In this document: one piece after another, positions 1 to 11,444 of the stretch | Layout of the letters: every line of letters begins with the position of its first letter | How positions within the stretch are numbered: the stretch's first letter is position 1 | NCBI GenBank assembly: GCA_963855995.1 | Contig: OY979718.1 | Span: 48,271,559-48,335,558 of the forward strand | Source of the DNA: Muricea muricata | Taxonomy: Eukaryota; Cnidaria; Anthozoa; Malacalcyonacea; Plexauridae | Length of the DNA: 64,000 nucleotides | Reading direction: 5' to 3' | Notes under the pieces: generated by a model | What the model was told of the DNA's origin: nothing | What the model saw: the letters and a program-made list of their open reading frames with translations, nothing else | The model's database searches: none | Program-made: the position numbers and the translations under genes

Positions 1-3000
1 GGCATAGTTGAAAGCAAACTTGGCAATTTTAGTGCATTTTTCTTCAGTCATTATTTTAAGACTCTCAACAACGCCAGGAACATTCTAGAACAAAGTAATG
101 AAACATGTAAACAGTCACGTCCAGTTCATTAGTTTGGTCGCAAAAACGTGAGCGATTTCCATGCAGCTTTCAACGATGGTGGCAAACATTGTGCTTAATG
201 ATTGTACATTTTCTAAACCATTTTACACTTAAGTGTTGAATTGGGATTATGAATCTATTCAAATACGATCCCTTTTTCCCTTTGCATTTTTTCTTGACAC
301 ACTACATTATAGTATTCATAGCTAGCTATATTTTCAGTACTATATTTAATTTACTGTATGCTAAAATATATACGTTAACACAAATATTATATTTTACAGT
401 AAGAATAACACAGAGATCGTGCTACCTCGTGTTCCAAATGACTGTACTCTCCTTCTGTATTTTCTCTGATCATCACGAGATCAACAATTTCATGTCTGAA
501 ATAGTAAAGATACAAATTAGTATACTTGTATAAGCACGGTACAAATATTTGTTTTGCTCAAATAAATCATAAACATGTCACTGTATGTCTCGTAACCTTA
601 GCCTTAGGGTTGGTAAAGAATGGAAACATACATATATGCAGTTATTTACGGTGCCCAAAGAGAACAAAATATGTTTTCGATTCCACGACTACTACAATAC
701 TTGCACTACTTGCCCCCTATACAGGTTAAGGTGGGATCCTCTCCATACTTAAAATTTCACTAGGCTAAGAGAAATAAGTGTGACTCCGCATACAATTATG
801 TAGTTAAGGTTCAAGACTAAGTAAATTTGTTAAAGAAAATAGCCCACCTCGTTCTGATGTTTTCAAACGACTTGCATTTAACAACATTGGCATAAAGATC
901 CAGTTTTACTCTGTTCAAAAAGTAAATTACACATGATGCATGAATAAAATGCTATTAAATCTGCCTAGTAGAGTTCATCTTGATGTAAATTGCAATGTTT
1001 CTACTTCCTGCAGTTAAAAATAAACAAGAAGTTGTGTTGATGTCGCAGCAAGTTACCACAACAGCCTTTTTCTTACAGGTGAAAGAAAGGAATGTTCAGT
1101 TGAGAATTCCTGTACGATGAAACAAGCTGTAATGGAAACTGTGCAGGTAACAAAAACTAACGTCTGCTTTATCTATATCGATTGCTCTCTGGCAATTCTT
1201 AAATAAAACTTAAATACAGCTAAATAAATAATGGTTGCACGCTCGGATCACATGGAATTTTTTTGGGTACCCAATGCAACTGGTTGTGGGACATATAAAT
1301 CACTTTAATAGGCGAATATTTTATCAGCCTTTTAGCCAATCTCGTACCCAGAGCAATGCCTGTTCGCGGGTTAGGCTGGCATTGGCTCTGGGGGAACGGT
1401 CATGGCTAAAGGGGATAGACGAGAGGTAGGTTTTCAAGATGGCGGCTGTTTTTCAAGATTCTTAAAACGAGAACGAATTAACAACCTAACATTTATATCA
1501 TTCCCAAGGCTCACCCTAACCTTACCCTGAACCTAATCCCAATTTAGGAATGCTATAAACGTCTGGTTGTTGATTTGTTCTCGTTTAAAAAATTTTAAAA
1601 AACATCCGCCATCTTGAAAACCTACCTCTCGTTCATCCCATTTAGCCATGACCCTGGGGAAACGGAATGAACTGCGTATGATTTCATACGCGCTCACTTA
1701 ATGCGCATGCTCTCCACTAATAGGCTGTGCTTTATTTCCAGCAAAATAATCATAAATACAACAGTTGAGCCCGAATAAATAAAGCATAGCCTATTAGTGG
1801 AGAGCATGCGCATTAAGTGAGCGCGTATGAAATCATACGCAGTTCATTCCGTTTCCCCAGAGCCAATGCCAGCCTAACCCGCGAACAGGCATTGCTCTGG
1901 GTACGAGATTGCCTTTTAGCTGATTTATTTTTTATCAACTAGTGCTTTATTTGAAAGACATCTGAATTAGAGGTTAGGTTTCCAATTGTAGTCTGCTGTC
2001 AGAAAAGCGTTTATTTTAAAAAGTCTAAATCTATCGAGCGAGTGTCTCCATGCAGCGAGTGTCTCCATGCATATGCAGGAGTGTGTGCATGCGAATGGAA
2101 CAAAATGCGTTAAAATTTTCAACTGCATGACAACTGACAACAGCCTTGAAAATACGCTCATCTTTTGAGACAAAACATTGTAGTTTCAGATCTTCACGAA
2201 ATAAATACATTTTATCAACATATTTACGCATCAGGCCTGGCCATAAGTATTTGGATATGCGCGTAGCATACTGCGCGTTTAGAAAACAGCTAATATTGCA
2301 CTCACTGCATGGCTATACTGAATAGAATACCAGAATACATTACTCACAAAACTAGTAAAAATATATAGTTTAAACCGGCAAGAATTTTAGACTCAAATTA
2401 CAGCCCCCTCTCCCCAACAAAAATCGATATTTTTAACATCAAAATAATTGCCAATCAGTTGCAATATGAGTTGCTTGTGGAGGAGGCTATTTCATTTCAC
2501 ATTTTGAACGTGCAATTTCATACTAAGAAATGAAAGGAGGCGCGCGTTAAAAGGCGCGTCACGGGAAGTCAATGCGGAAACGTGCGCTCCCACAATCAAT
2601 TCGCTCTGGAATTCCACAATATCTCAGCGTGCATCCTCTATACATGCTTTGCAGTCACATTATATATTTACCGAAGTTCCACATTTAGCGACTTAAAGCT
2701 TGCCGGTTCAATTGGAGTGTGAAGGTTCCCTAAAAAATGTAAACTGCATTAAGTCGCATAAAAATGAATTTTGATCACTGCATCTGGTTATTCTTGGCGT
2801 TGATTGGAGCAAAGGAGAAACGTCTAAAAATATCAGCAAACTAAAGCTGTTTTGGTTTATGACTAACGCTGATTTTCGCGTATTGCTTTTGTGACAGGAT
2901 CCTCCGTGAACTTTATTAGAGAGGTTCAGATTTGACTTCCTCTACCACTACCGCGACCTACCGCGATTTTTCAACAGTTTGATTGGTTAATCGGATAGGT

Positions 3001-6000
3001 CCGGCAAATCTGATTTGGCTGAAGGGTAGATTAAGGTAGCGGTAGATGTGTTGGAAGCCAAATCTGAACCTCTCTAATATCTCCAGGAGCAGAGACTGTG
3101 CTTTTGTGAGCAAACAATAAAGCAGTAAAAAAAAAGCCTGGCCAGTCACATGGCTTTGTGTAGAGTAAACACGTTATACAACAATTTTTCATGTATAGTT
3201 TACAAGGTTTGTTTCCGATAACATGCACTTAGAAACATTCCTTGCCTTTTAGTGCAACACCATTTCTTTGGATGGAAATTAAAACATCCTCCAATCGGTC
3301 TGTTAATTGTTGTCGATCACTGAAACCACTAAAAGCCAAAAACAAGAAAAGTAAGTAAACTGTTTTTCAACTTTAAAGAGATATAGCAATATTTTCTCTT
3401 TGGCAAATCAACAAGAAATAATTGTAATATCCGCTGTTAAATTTTTGGTAATATGCTTTGTTTCTCAACTATTTTGAAGTTCAAATTACTCTAGCCATCC
3501 CGCCATCTTACGGAAAATCTTCCCTGCTTGTGACATCATGGTTTTTACGAATATCCAATATGGCCGGTAACTATATATTTCAGAAACCAAGCATGCATGT
3601 TTTAAAAAATAATTAACAACGGATATCATTACATTATAGTTATTTAAAAGGAGAAAATCGATTACTCAATGAAAAACATACTACCTCATCCTTTTAAGCA
3701 AACTTTCTAGAATACCAGCTTTTTAAATATTTTATTAGAAAATGGCTCTCGCAGCAGGTAACTGATTACTGTCTCAGAATACAATGTTCCAAACTAGCTA
3801 CACACAGAGAAAAAATTCTGAACGAAAGTGTATTCTTTCCTATAGATTTTTGCTTAACAATGCCCTACTTTAATCTCATATGGATTTCTAAAGTGGCGGT
3901 ATCTACACCCTGTTAATAATTATTATGCAAATGAGAAAATTATCGATATCTCCAGTAGCATTGACACCATAAAAATAAGAATAAAACAACATGAGCTTTA
4001 CATAATGGTTTAAGTTTATACGAAGTGCAATGGAGCAAGAATAGTTACCTCCAAAGTAATTGATTTTTTGCATAAAACTCTCCTAATTAATGTAAATAAT
4101 TATTCAGCAACCCTTATAAAAACCAGCGAAAATCTCACTCAGTCTGTTAAAAGTTAGCAATATGGGACGTAAAACAGATCTAAAACCTGAGGAGAAGCAA
4201 AGAATAGTAGAATTGTTAAGCCACGTTAAGCTACCCAGTTGTTAACCAGTTTGGATATTTCAAAGTTAATTCATCGAGATCATCGCACAGTCAAAAGATT
4301 TATGGAAGATAGTAATAAAGTGAGGGGGAGGGCAGATTAAGGAAAGTTGCGAAAGATTTCTCATAGGGAAATCAGCTCAGTAAAGAAAACGTTATCAAAA
4401 ATTCCTCATTCAACAAGTGCCAAGATATTTCATGAAGCTGGAGTGCCATCAAGATCCAGAGCTGGACGGTGCAAGATCTTAAGAAGCATTGGAAAAGTTA
4501 CAAAGCAAACTATTAAACCACCATTGAAACAAAGACATAAGCTGGCACGCTTGGACTGGGCTAAGTCAGGCATGAAAACCAATTTCGAAAATGTTTTGTT
4601 CACTGACGAGTCTCGGGCAACTCTGGATGGTCCAGATGGTTGGATGAGTGCCTGGCTACTCAATGGTACAAAGCCACAGAGCAAGATCAGGCAGCAACAA
4701 GGCAGTGGAGGTGTAATGATTTGGGCGGAAATCATTAATAATCAAATTGTGGACCCTTTTCGTGTGCCCAATGGGGTTAAGATGTATGCTAAATCGTATG
4801 TCGACTTCCTAAACAAAATTTCCTTCCTTGGTATAAGAAACAACCACTAGCATCAAAGAGGAAGATGATTTTCATGCACGACAATGCCCCTTCCCACGCA
4901 GCTCATTACACTCGAGAAGCATTAACCTAATTTGGGTTTAAGGAAGCACGTTTCATGCTGTGGCCAGCATGTTCACCCGGTCTCAACCCCATCGAGAACT
5001 TCTGGTCAATACTAAAGCGCAAAATATACGAAGATGGCAATACTCATCTAAGAATTGTGTTTGGGAAGAAATTCAAAGATGGGCAGCTGCTGTAGACATG
5101 CTGTAGACACCATTAAAACGTTAACAGATTCAATGAACAATAGACTTATTAAAGTGATGGGTGCAAAAGGGGGTCACATTCATTACCAACCATTAGAACC
5201 AGTATGTTTATGCAAGAGAAAGATTTGATTTTAATTGACTGTTATTGAAATATATGTGGTCTGGATTTTTAGTTCATCTGAGGTGAACTGTCCACATTGT
5301 ATATGTTATCAGTGCCTAGTGTACGGTTTTAAAAAGTTAAGATTAAATAATGAGCGGCTTTTCATATTTATTGCATAATAATTATTTTCGTAAATTTTGA
5401 GTGTAAAGGGGAAAATACTCCATAAAATTAAAATTATACAGTCGATTAACTCCAAAATTGCTGAAAATTCCAAGAATTCGATAAATTCTATGTTGTTGTA
5501 GTCTCATTGTCATAGTTTCAATGCTTTTTGAGATATCGCAGATATTCGCATTTGCATAATAATTATTAACAGGGTGTATTCCGTGGGACTTTTTTGGCGC
5601 GATGTTACCGTACGCGCTTACGTCTCGATTTTGGGTACATTTAATAACACTCTTATGTGCAGTGTATAATACGAAGTATAACGGATGGGGGGGGGGGGGG
5701 GGGGCGAGGAGAGAGAAACAGTGAATCGCGATCGCGTGGATATTTTACATATGGCTTTTAATAACATACACCGTTTGATTGAATTAATAGCCCTGAAATT
5801 TGCATGTGAATGAAGGACTCTGTTTTTTCATATATCCTGCAGTTAACTACAATGGTTCAATACCCAATGAAAGTGAAAGTCACATCAAACTACATGAGTC
5901 AGCAACAATATTTGTGATATGACAAAGGCGAGACAGTATATACGATTGCCTTTTTGAATCCCATATTTTTTCTTCACAAAATATCTGATAACTCAATCTT

Positions 6001-9000
6001 CAGTAGATGTATAGCAAAAAGTTTAAACTGATAAGCAAGACGAGACACTGATAAGGTTTAGAAATCAAAGTATAATTATAATATTTTAGATTCCGAAAGG
6101 TTATAGTATATGCACATCATTCACACAATAACGACTAAAAAACAGCTAATATACATATGTAAATTATATTATCATATAAAGCTAAATACTGGTACATGCA
6201 GCAAAATTTACTCCTAAAAACATTGGACAAGAAGATAAACACAGTTTTTCCATAAACCATGTCTGACCCTCAGTCTAAAGCCTTGGTGGTAGTCGCAAGA
6301 AACGCAAGAAAACAAGCGCAACGTCTTCTTCATTCACCTGCTTTTGACACTATAATCAAGGTATAATTTGTATCTCTAAAGAAAGTTGTTTTCCCAACAT
6401 TTTCTTGTTCTAAATCTTGTTTCATAAATACACTAATCAAAGTATGCGTAACTGTGCTTAGCCATGCAGGTATTTACTTGTAATTAATATTTGTTGCACC
6501 TTATTCAATTCCACGACGACATATGTTCGTTAATACATAGATTTATAGACTAGGCATAATTCTCACGATGTATAATATAACAATAGAGTTGACGTTCGCG
6601 GGCATAAATATGCTTTTGGCCCGACGCAGAATCATTTTAGCCCGAGCGTAGCGAGGGTTAAAATGAGCTCTGAGGAGGGCCAAAAACATATTTATGCCCG
6701 CGAACGTCGACTCTATTACCATTATAATAACTTTAAAGGCCATATATTTGAGCAAAAACTTGAAATATCACTCAAAAGGGGCATTTAAAATTATTTATAA
6801 ATTAGCCATTACGTCAGCGGGCTAAAATACATTTTAGCCCGCTGATTTGTTTATTTTAGCCCGGAAAATACGTCACAATGCTCGCTAATGTTATTAGTTG
6901 ACCTGCATCTAAGGACATATAGACTCATTATTGCCTCATTAATATATTATCGAGACATAGTATAAGCAAAATCACCAATTCTTACTGGTTGGCGCTATTA
7001 CATTTGCATGCTTTAGGCAAAATACTTCGTTGCCATTGGTTTTCAACAATGGCTCTGAATAAATTGAATGTAGATCAGTACATGGCTGTCTTCTGTGTGT
7101 ATCGTGTAAAATAATGTTTTAAAATTATGCTTTACAAATCGATTGATCCAGTGAAAGTTTGTTGTTGTACTCATATGCCCAATATTTTTCGTAGGTGCGG
7201 GCAAATTTAAAATACGAAGAGAAGAAGAATTCTCTACGTACAATACATGATTGTTAAGTATTATAATCAGTATGAAGTGACACTGGATACCCTCGCCAGT
7301 CCCTAGGCCTTATGTATAGTCTTTTAGTTCGTATTTTGCAAACTTCGGTTACTAACATGGCATGAAGGAATTAACACATGTCACAAATCTAAAGTTGTCT
7401 TTATTTTTCACGAATAGGGAAAGTACAAGAACTGAAGCATTTGATATTCTAAAACAAAAGACAAAATAAAAAAATGCAGTGAAGTATGCGTTATCAGCAT
7501 CGACATAATCACGACCACAAGCATAAGACTGCGAGCATAAACTACGAGAGAACAAAAGGAATTTCAAAAGAATATTCTTTCTGCTTTTTCTTCGCAATTT
7601 GAATGTCATTCGATGCATGAAAAATTCTACGTCTATAACAGGCCTTATTGCGCCTGTAATAACACGCGAAGTGATCATGGAGAACGAAATTGTTGATTTA
7701 AATGTTTTATTTCTTAATTTAAATAATATATTTCAAGTTTTATTTACAATCTACATACCTACCATTAACGCCGCGTTTGTCCCAAAGTGCACCGTTCCTT
7801 CTGTACATGTTGTACAGTAGGTTTCTTTCTACGGCTTGAAAAGGCCTACGCAAGCGTGGCATTTTTTCTCGGATTTTGCAGGATTGATGTTGGTATGTCA
7901 TCAGTGGAATTGACAATTTAGGTTTGTTTTAAAAGTAGGATTTTTTCATGTATCGAGTGCAATTCAACAACAGATTAACAATAACTCCCATTTAGCCTGG
8001 TCCACTCTGCAGTATTGACGCATGCAAGCATAAGCAAGAAAACAAAGGCAAAGCATTAATGTTATACTCTAAGGATTTTAAAGACAAAAAAGAAAGAATT
8101 TTCCTTTAAATTTGCTTTTGTTGAAACATAATAACTTACACTTGGAGTCTTGTGCTTAAGCTCGTATTTAATTATGATTATAAAACCCTGGTCCTAATTA
8201 CGGTAGCAACATAATTATGCACAAATACAAGTTCAAACAAAAGACAAAGCAAACAAATGCAGTGATGTGTGCGACGTAATAGTCTACAGGGTGTCCCAAG
8301 AAACCCCAAAAACTATTGAAAATGATCTACATATGGTAAACAAAAGCAAATTCAAAAGAAAAATCTTTCTGCTTCTATTCGTAAACCTCCGAGGAAAAGT
8401 TATTTTTAATGTAATTTATCGCTTGGTCAGTTCGGTTGCAAACCAAGTAATTATTTACTGGCTTATGCGCTGCGTCATTTTCGCTCATAGCACACATGGT
8501 GGCGGGCTACAAACAGTTTCGATAATGAATAAAGTGGCTTTTGCCCAAGTAGGCTTTTACTTGGTTAAGAAATATTGGACTGTGTCAAAAAAACTTATAA
8601 TAACACTACGCCACTACATTTTATGCTTTTGCTTGTTGCTTTAAGTCCATCAGGTCGTAGCCAGCATACATTTACAAACTTGAACCAATCAGATCTTGGA
8701 TTTTGACAAAAGACATTGCGTAATAAATTAATATAAGTCTGCATATGTCCTTAGATGCATATGGTCATAAACAAAACCAATCAGATCTTGGATTTTGACG
8801 AAAGACATTGCATAATAAATTAATATAAGTCTGCATATGTTCTTACATGCATATGGTCATAAACAAACCAATCAGATCTTGCATTTTGACGAAAGACATT
8901 GCATAAATGAATATAAGTATGCATATGTCCTTATATGCAGGTCAACTATTATAATAATATATGTACATATCCTTTTTATTAACTTAATTATACATAAATT

Positions 9001-11444
9001 TAAACTGGCACATATTTATTTTAGGTGGTGTTTGTCTTGGTCTCTATTCCTTGGTTAATATCAATCATCTTCTTTTCCATATTCGACACAAAATGCATCG
9101 TACTTGAGCAAGCTTCAGTCGTCAATTGCAGTCTAGATTTTTTTATCTCGAATCCCAGACAATGGGTGTTTGCTTGGCTATGTATGTCACTAATTTCCTC
9201 TGCACTTCTTATTCTTATCATTCGCATCAATCACAATGCGCTAAAATACCGATGCGAGAAAGCAAAAATGATCCACAAAAAAGGATCATTCTTCTCCTTA
9301 ATTTTTCTACTTGTCGTTTCCTCAATCAACTACTTTGTTCGCATGCTTGCCATGGGATCTCAAACAATCGGCTTGTCGATATCAATCGCTATCTTCCTTT
9401 GGTCGCCTGTAATTGTTACCGTTGTTTGTTGTTTGAATTATCTACCTCGAGTACGTTGGCAAACTCTCACAAGGCGAATGAATTGCCTCAATCTCGAATG
9501 GTGGAAGGAATGCCTCGACAAAAATTCCAATTTCATTATCTACTGGCTCGCCCTTTTTCTGTACCTCGTTGAGGTAACGTGCAAATTAGTCGCGATTATG
9601 CTTGATGTGGCTCACGATGTCGCACCGCTTATTCAAAACAAGTTTCCAGCCGAATCTGGCCAATACTGGGGAGCTATGGTTATACTTATTGGGTTTAGAA
9701 TGGCATTTCACGCACGTTTACTCTCGTTCTTCTGGCAGAAGATTTTCCACGGGGAAAAAGATCTCTTGACAGAGCCAAGCGAAAATCTACAAGACGAACC
9801 ACCGAGAGCACTTGCTTCGCAGACTAACCAACAGCAGGAAAATCGTGTGTGAAGGGTAAAAATACTTTGTATAGATAAGCATAACATACAGAAATACTGC
9901 ACTAGTTTAGAAAAGAGTAATAAAATACACAGTATAGAGGACAAACTTTTCAGCCACTCAGATGAATCTTCATACTTTTTATTTATATGCAGTACTATTT
10001 TGGATATACTTCCTTATCCAAAAAGAATGTAACTACATTTTTGGACTTTAAACAATAAAAATAACTTTATTACTTCAATTTCATATTACAGCAGTTACAT
10101 ATAACATATATCATTACTTCTATATGTGTTTTTATTAAATTACAATCGTGGATAACATTTTAAGACCACTTCACAGCTTTCTATGCACAATGCTGTGTAA
10201 CATATTGAGTAACATAGGACGATTACGAAATGCATTATCAACTGGGCGTGTATGCATGTAACATGTCACAAACTTGTACATATTGTATGGCAAACATTAC
10301 ATGAGGAGAATGATCCTAGCACTCGGCGTGTGTGTGTGTGTTGTTGTTGCTTTGTGAATGCTAACTTAACTCGTAACAGCTGCACATGATAGAATTTGAA
10401 GAAATTACTTCGTTATTCCTCCCACGTTAATTATATGTTCGTGTTTTTGTAACCAAGTGAGCAATGTAATACCACGGCGGAGTTCAAACACGTGCGAACA
10501 GCAACAAGGCAAGATTCAACTATGTTTTCCTTGATCACGTGATCGCCTACAGAACCGGATTATTTACGGAGGAAGGGGGGCATCTGCCCCTGGCCCTGGC
10601 TTAAAAAATACTAGCCGGCCCAAAAATAATAGCGAGAGTAAATGAAATTCCTGCAGTTAATAACTGCACCAGCGCATAACACCAGTACTGTTTCTAATTT
10701 TTAGGGCTTATGTATAGGGTTTTCTAGCCTGCGTGATGACTGAGAAGGGCTTGAGGTCACGTAGCGGCTTTTAAAAAGGCTTTGCAAGCAAGTGCTATCA
10801 AGCCATGTTACAAAATGATATGCCGGAAAATGTCTAATTACAGTGCTCCCAAACGTTCTATGAAGCTGCCCTAGGTCAACGCAAGTATTAATTGAGATTT
10901 TCTAACTCGCAAAGAAAACTTGATACAGTTTTGTAGACTACTCGACCTTTTAGAAAGGTCATCTAATATATGCTGCAAAATTAAAGTTAGGAAATTCTTA
11001 TACCTTAATTCCAAGACTTCAAAATTCACAGGAACACCTACATGACTGAAAAAGTTTGGCCATTAACAGAAATATGTTTTTGTCAATTGGGCTGGACAAT
11101 GCCTTTAATAATTAATAATTCACGATTACGGAACGGTCTATTCCTTAAAATAATGATTCAACATTATATCTATCTCTGCTTTCTCTGCAGTTGCTTTGAT
11201 ATATTTAAATAGGTTCAATAAGTTTTTTAGGTCGTCCCAGTAACATTATGCATTTATATTGTCTTGTTTCACAGTCATTTATATCCTGCTTCACAATGAC
11301 AAGGACTAGGTTGATGATTCAAAAGACTTACTTAAATAAATCTTGGACTGTGTTAGCAAGCTCAGGACCAATGCCATCTCCTGGGATTAATGTGACTGTT
11401 TGCCAACCACCATACTTAGCCAAAGGTGGTTTATGTTGTAAAGT
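1..11444 (-). CDS. IDH3G: NAD-dependent isocitrate dehydrogenase regulatory subunit (IDH3 gamma-like), 7 exons, partial at both ends
   Basis: Exons in transcription order: 11444-11332, 11045-11004, 3319-3246, 2729-2672, 910-848, 495-426, 84-1 (runs off the window). Phases agree at every junction. The product shows [20 protein letters not shown] (start of the isocitrate/isopropylmalate dehydrogenase fold), [29 protein letters not shown] and PGVVESLKI, in the order known from IDH3 beta/gamma subunits. RNGVALKG, the FEV stretch and VPGVVES favour gamma over beta. In the mitochondrial matrix this subunit would regulate the alpha catalytic subunit, which converts isocitrate and NAD to 2-oxoglutarate, NADH and CO2. 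The exon with the mitochondrial targeting peptide was not found; it should lie right of 11444. The intron after 3246 has a GC donor (GCAAGG). The 7684-bp intron 11003-3320 contains a gene on the other strand and a Tc1-like element. Confidence 0.9.
1337..1911. mobile_element. Mutator-like foldback MITE with 9-bp target duplication
   Basis: Perfect terminal inverted repeats of more than 50 bases begin CAATCTCGTACCCAGAGC and end as their reverse complement. They are flanked by the 9-bp direct repeat CCTTTTAGC (1328-1336 and 1912-1920). A 9-bp duplication with long terminal repeats is the habit of Mutator-like elements. Inside are two further inverted pairs (about 1395-1500 with 1545-1650; 1657-1743 with 1773-1856), so a single strand could fold into a cloverleaf-like shape. 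No coding capacity. It lies in the IDH3G intron between the exons ending at 2672 and starting at 910. Confidence 0.85.
2916..3077. mobile_element. short MITE with TA duplication
   Basis: About 24-base inverted ends, TTAGAGAGGTTCAGATTTG at the left and the complement at the right, are flanked by TA (2914-2915 and 3078-3079). 162 bp, noncoding, in the IDH3G intron that has the GC donor. TA duplication suggests mobilisation by a Tc1/mariner transposase. Confidence 0.7.
3906..5576 (+). mobile_element. Tc1/mariner-superfamily transposon, DD37E type, degenerate
   Basis: Inverted ends CACCCTGTTAATAATTATTA(...) are matched by the complement ending in CAGGGTG, flanked by TA (3904-3905, 5577-5578). 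Length 1671 bp, normal for a complete Tc1-type element. It sits in the long IDH3G intron. The single transposase gene inside is broken. Confidence 0.9.
4162..5093 (+). pseudogene. Tc1/mariner DD37E transposase, frameshifted
   Basis: Starts [19 protein letters not shown], a helix-turn-helix beginning, then meets a stop within 28 codons. The DDE domain is open in 4347-4850 and shows VLFTDES (first Asp) and GGVMIWA. After a frameshift near 4830 it continues with MHDNAPSH (second Asp) and [15 protein letters not shown] (Glu). Counting codons between the second Asp and the Glu gives 37, so this belongs to a DD37E group rather than Tc1 proper (DD34E). Stops at codon 28, at the frameshift and at TAA within the DD37E interval show it is inactive. 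A live relative would cut and paste DNA at TA sites. Confidence 0.88.
5685..5705. repeat. poly-G tract
   Basis: An uninterrupted run of about 18 G in an otherwise plain AT-rich intron; could form a G-quadruplex on this strand and is a likely place for assembly or length error. Confidence 0.8.
6259..9852 (+). CDS. six-helix membrane protein, two exons, nested in IDH3G intron
   Basis: Exon 1 6259-6360 (34 codons, ends AAG|GTATAA), exon 2 9025-9852 after a TTTTAG acceptor; phase 0 on both sides, 309 residues. The first ATG follows ACC and no upstream in-frame ATG is close. The N-terminal 34 residues are basic ([11 protein letters not shown]) and probably cytosolic. Six hydrophobic segments follow: about residues 35-56, 82-103, 127-145, 154-180, 205-230, 248-270. 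A charged tail ends with EENRV-like polar sequence. A cysteine-bearing loop lies between helices 1 and 2. Polyadenylation signal AATAAA at 9919-9924. I do not recognise the family; a vague likeness to TMEM26-type proteins at the C-terminus is not enough to name it. The gene lies entirely inside an intron of IDH3G on the opposite strand, so the two transcripts overlap. Exon 1 is the less certain part. Confidence 0.65.
6571..6729. repeat. near-perfect palindrome
   Basis: Arms read ACGTTCGCGGGCATAAATAT inward and its complement outward, with GCCCGAGCGTAGCGAGGGTT at the centre. A second small palindrome built on CGGGCTAAAAT follows at about 6814-6866 and shares the TTTTAGCCCG motif, so both may be parts of one foldback element. 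Noncoding, in the intron of the nested membrane-protein gene. Confidence 0.75.
6895..8952. mobile_element. putative 2-kb inverted-repeat element of unknown class
   Basis: Left end TAGTTGACCTGCATCTAAGG and right end, reversed, TAGTTGACCTGCATATAAGG match for about 28 bases. TTAT lies just outside each end (6891-6894, 8953-8956), a possible 4-bp duplication. Inside are diverged direct repeats (about 7445-7600 and 8230-8385) and a three-unit tandem array at the right end. No reading frame inside resembles a transposase. Class unknown; boundaries moderately supported. Confidence 0.5.
8680..8955. repeat. tandem repeat, about 91 bp x 3
   Basis: Three copies of a unit containing CCAATCAGATCTTG, GACGAAAGACATTGC and ATATAAGTCTGCATATG, the last copy shortened. 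It forms the right end of the inverted-repeat element in the intron of the nested gene. Confidence 0.85.
9925..11003. other. intronic sequence without recognised genes
   Basis: Remainder of the long IDH3G intron between the polyadenylation signal of the nested gene and the 42-nt IDH3G exon at 11045-11004. A TG microsatellite (about 10329-10340) is the only pattern I see. Confidence 0.6.

Noticed and set aside
7352..8644. Reading frames of 70-125 codons within the 2-kb inverted-repeat element
   Set aside because: No motif, no consistent frame between the direct repeats, and composition like the surrounding noncoding DNA.
9126..9572. 148-codon frame overlapping the nested membrane-protein exon
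   Set aside because: It lies in another frame within the 276-codon exon, which alone has helix-like hydrophobic segments and a matching upstream exon.
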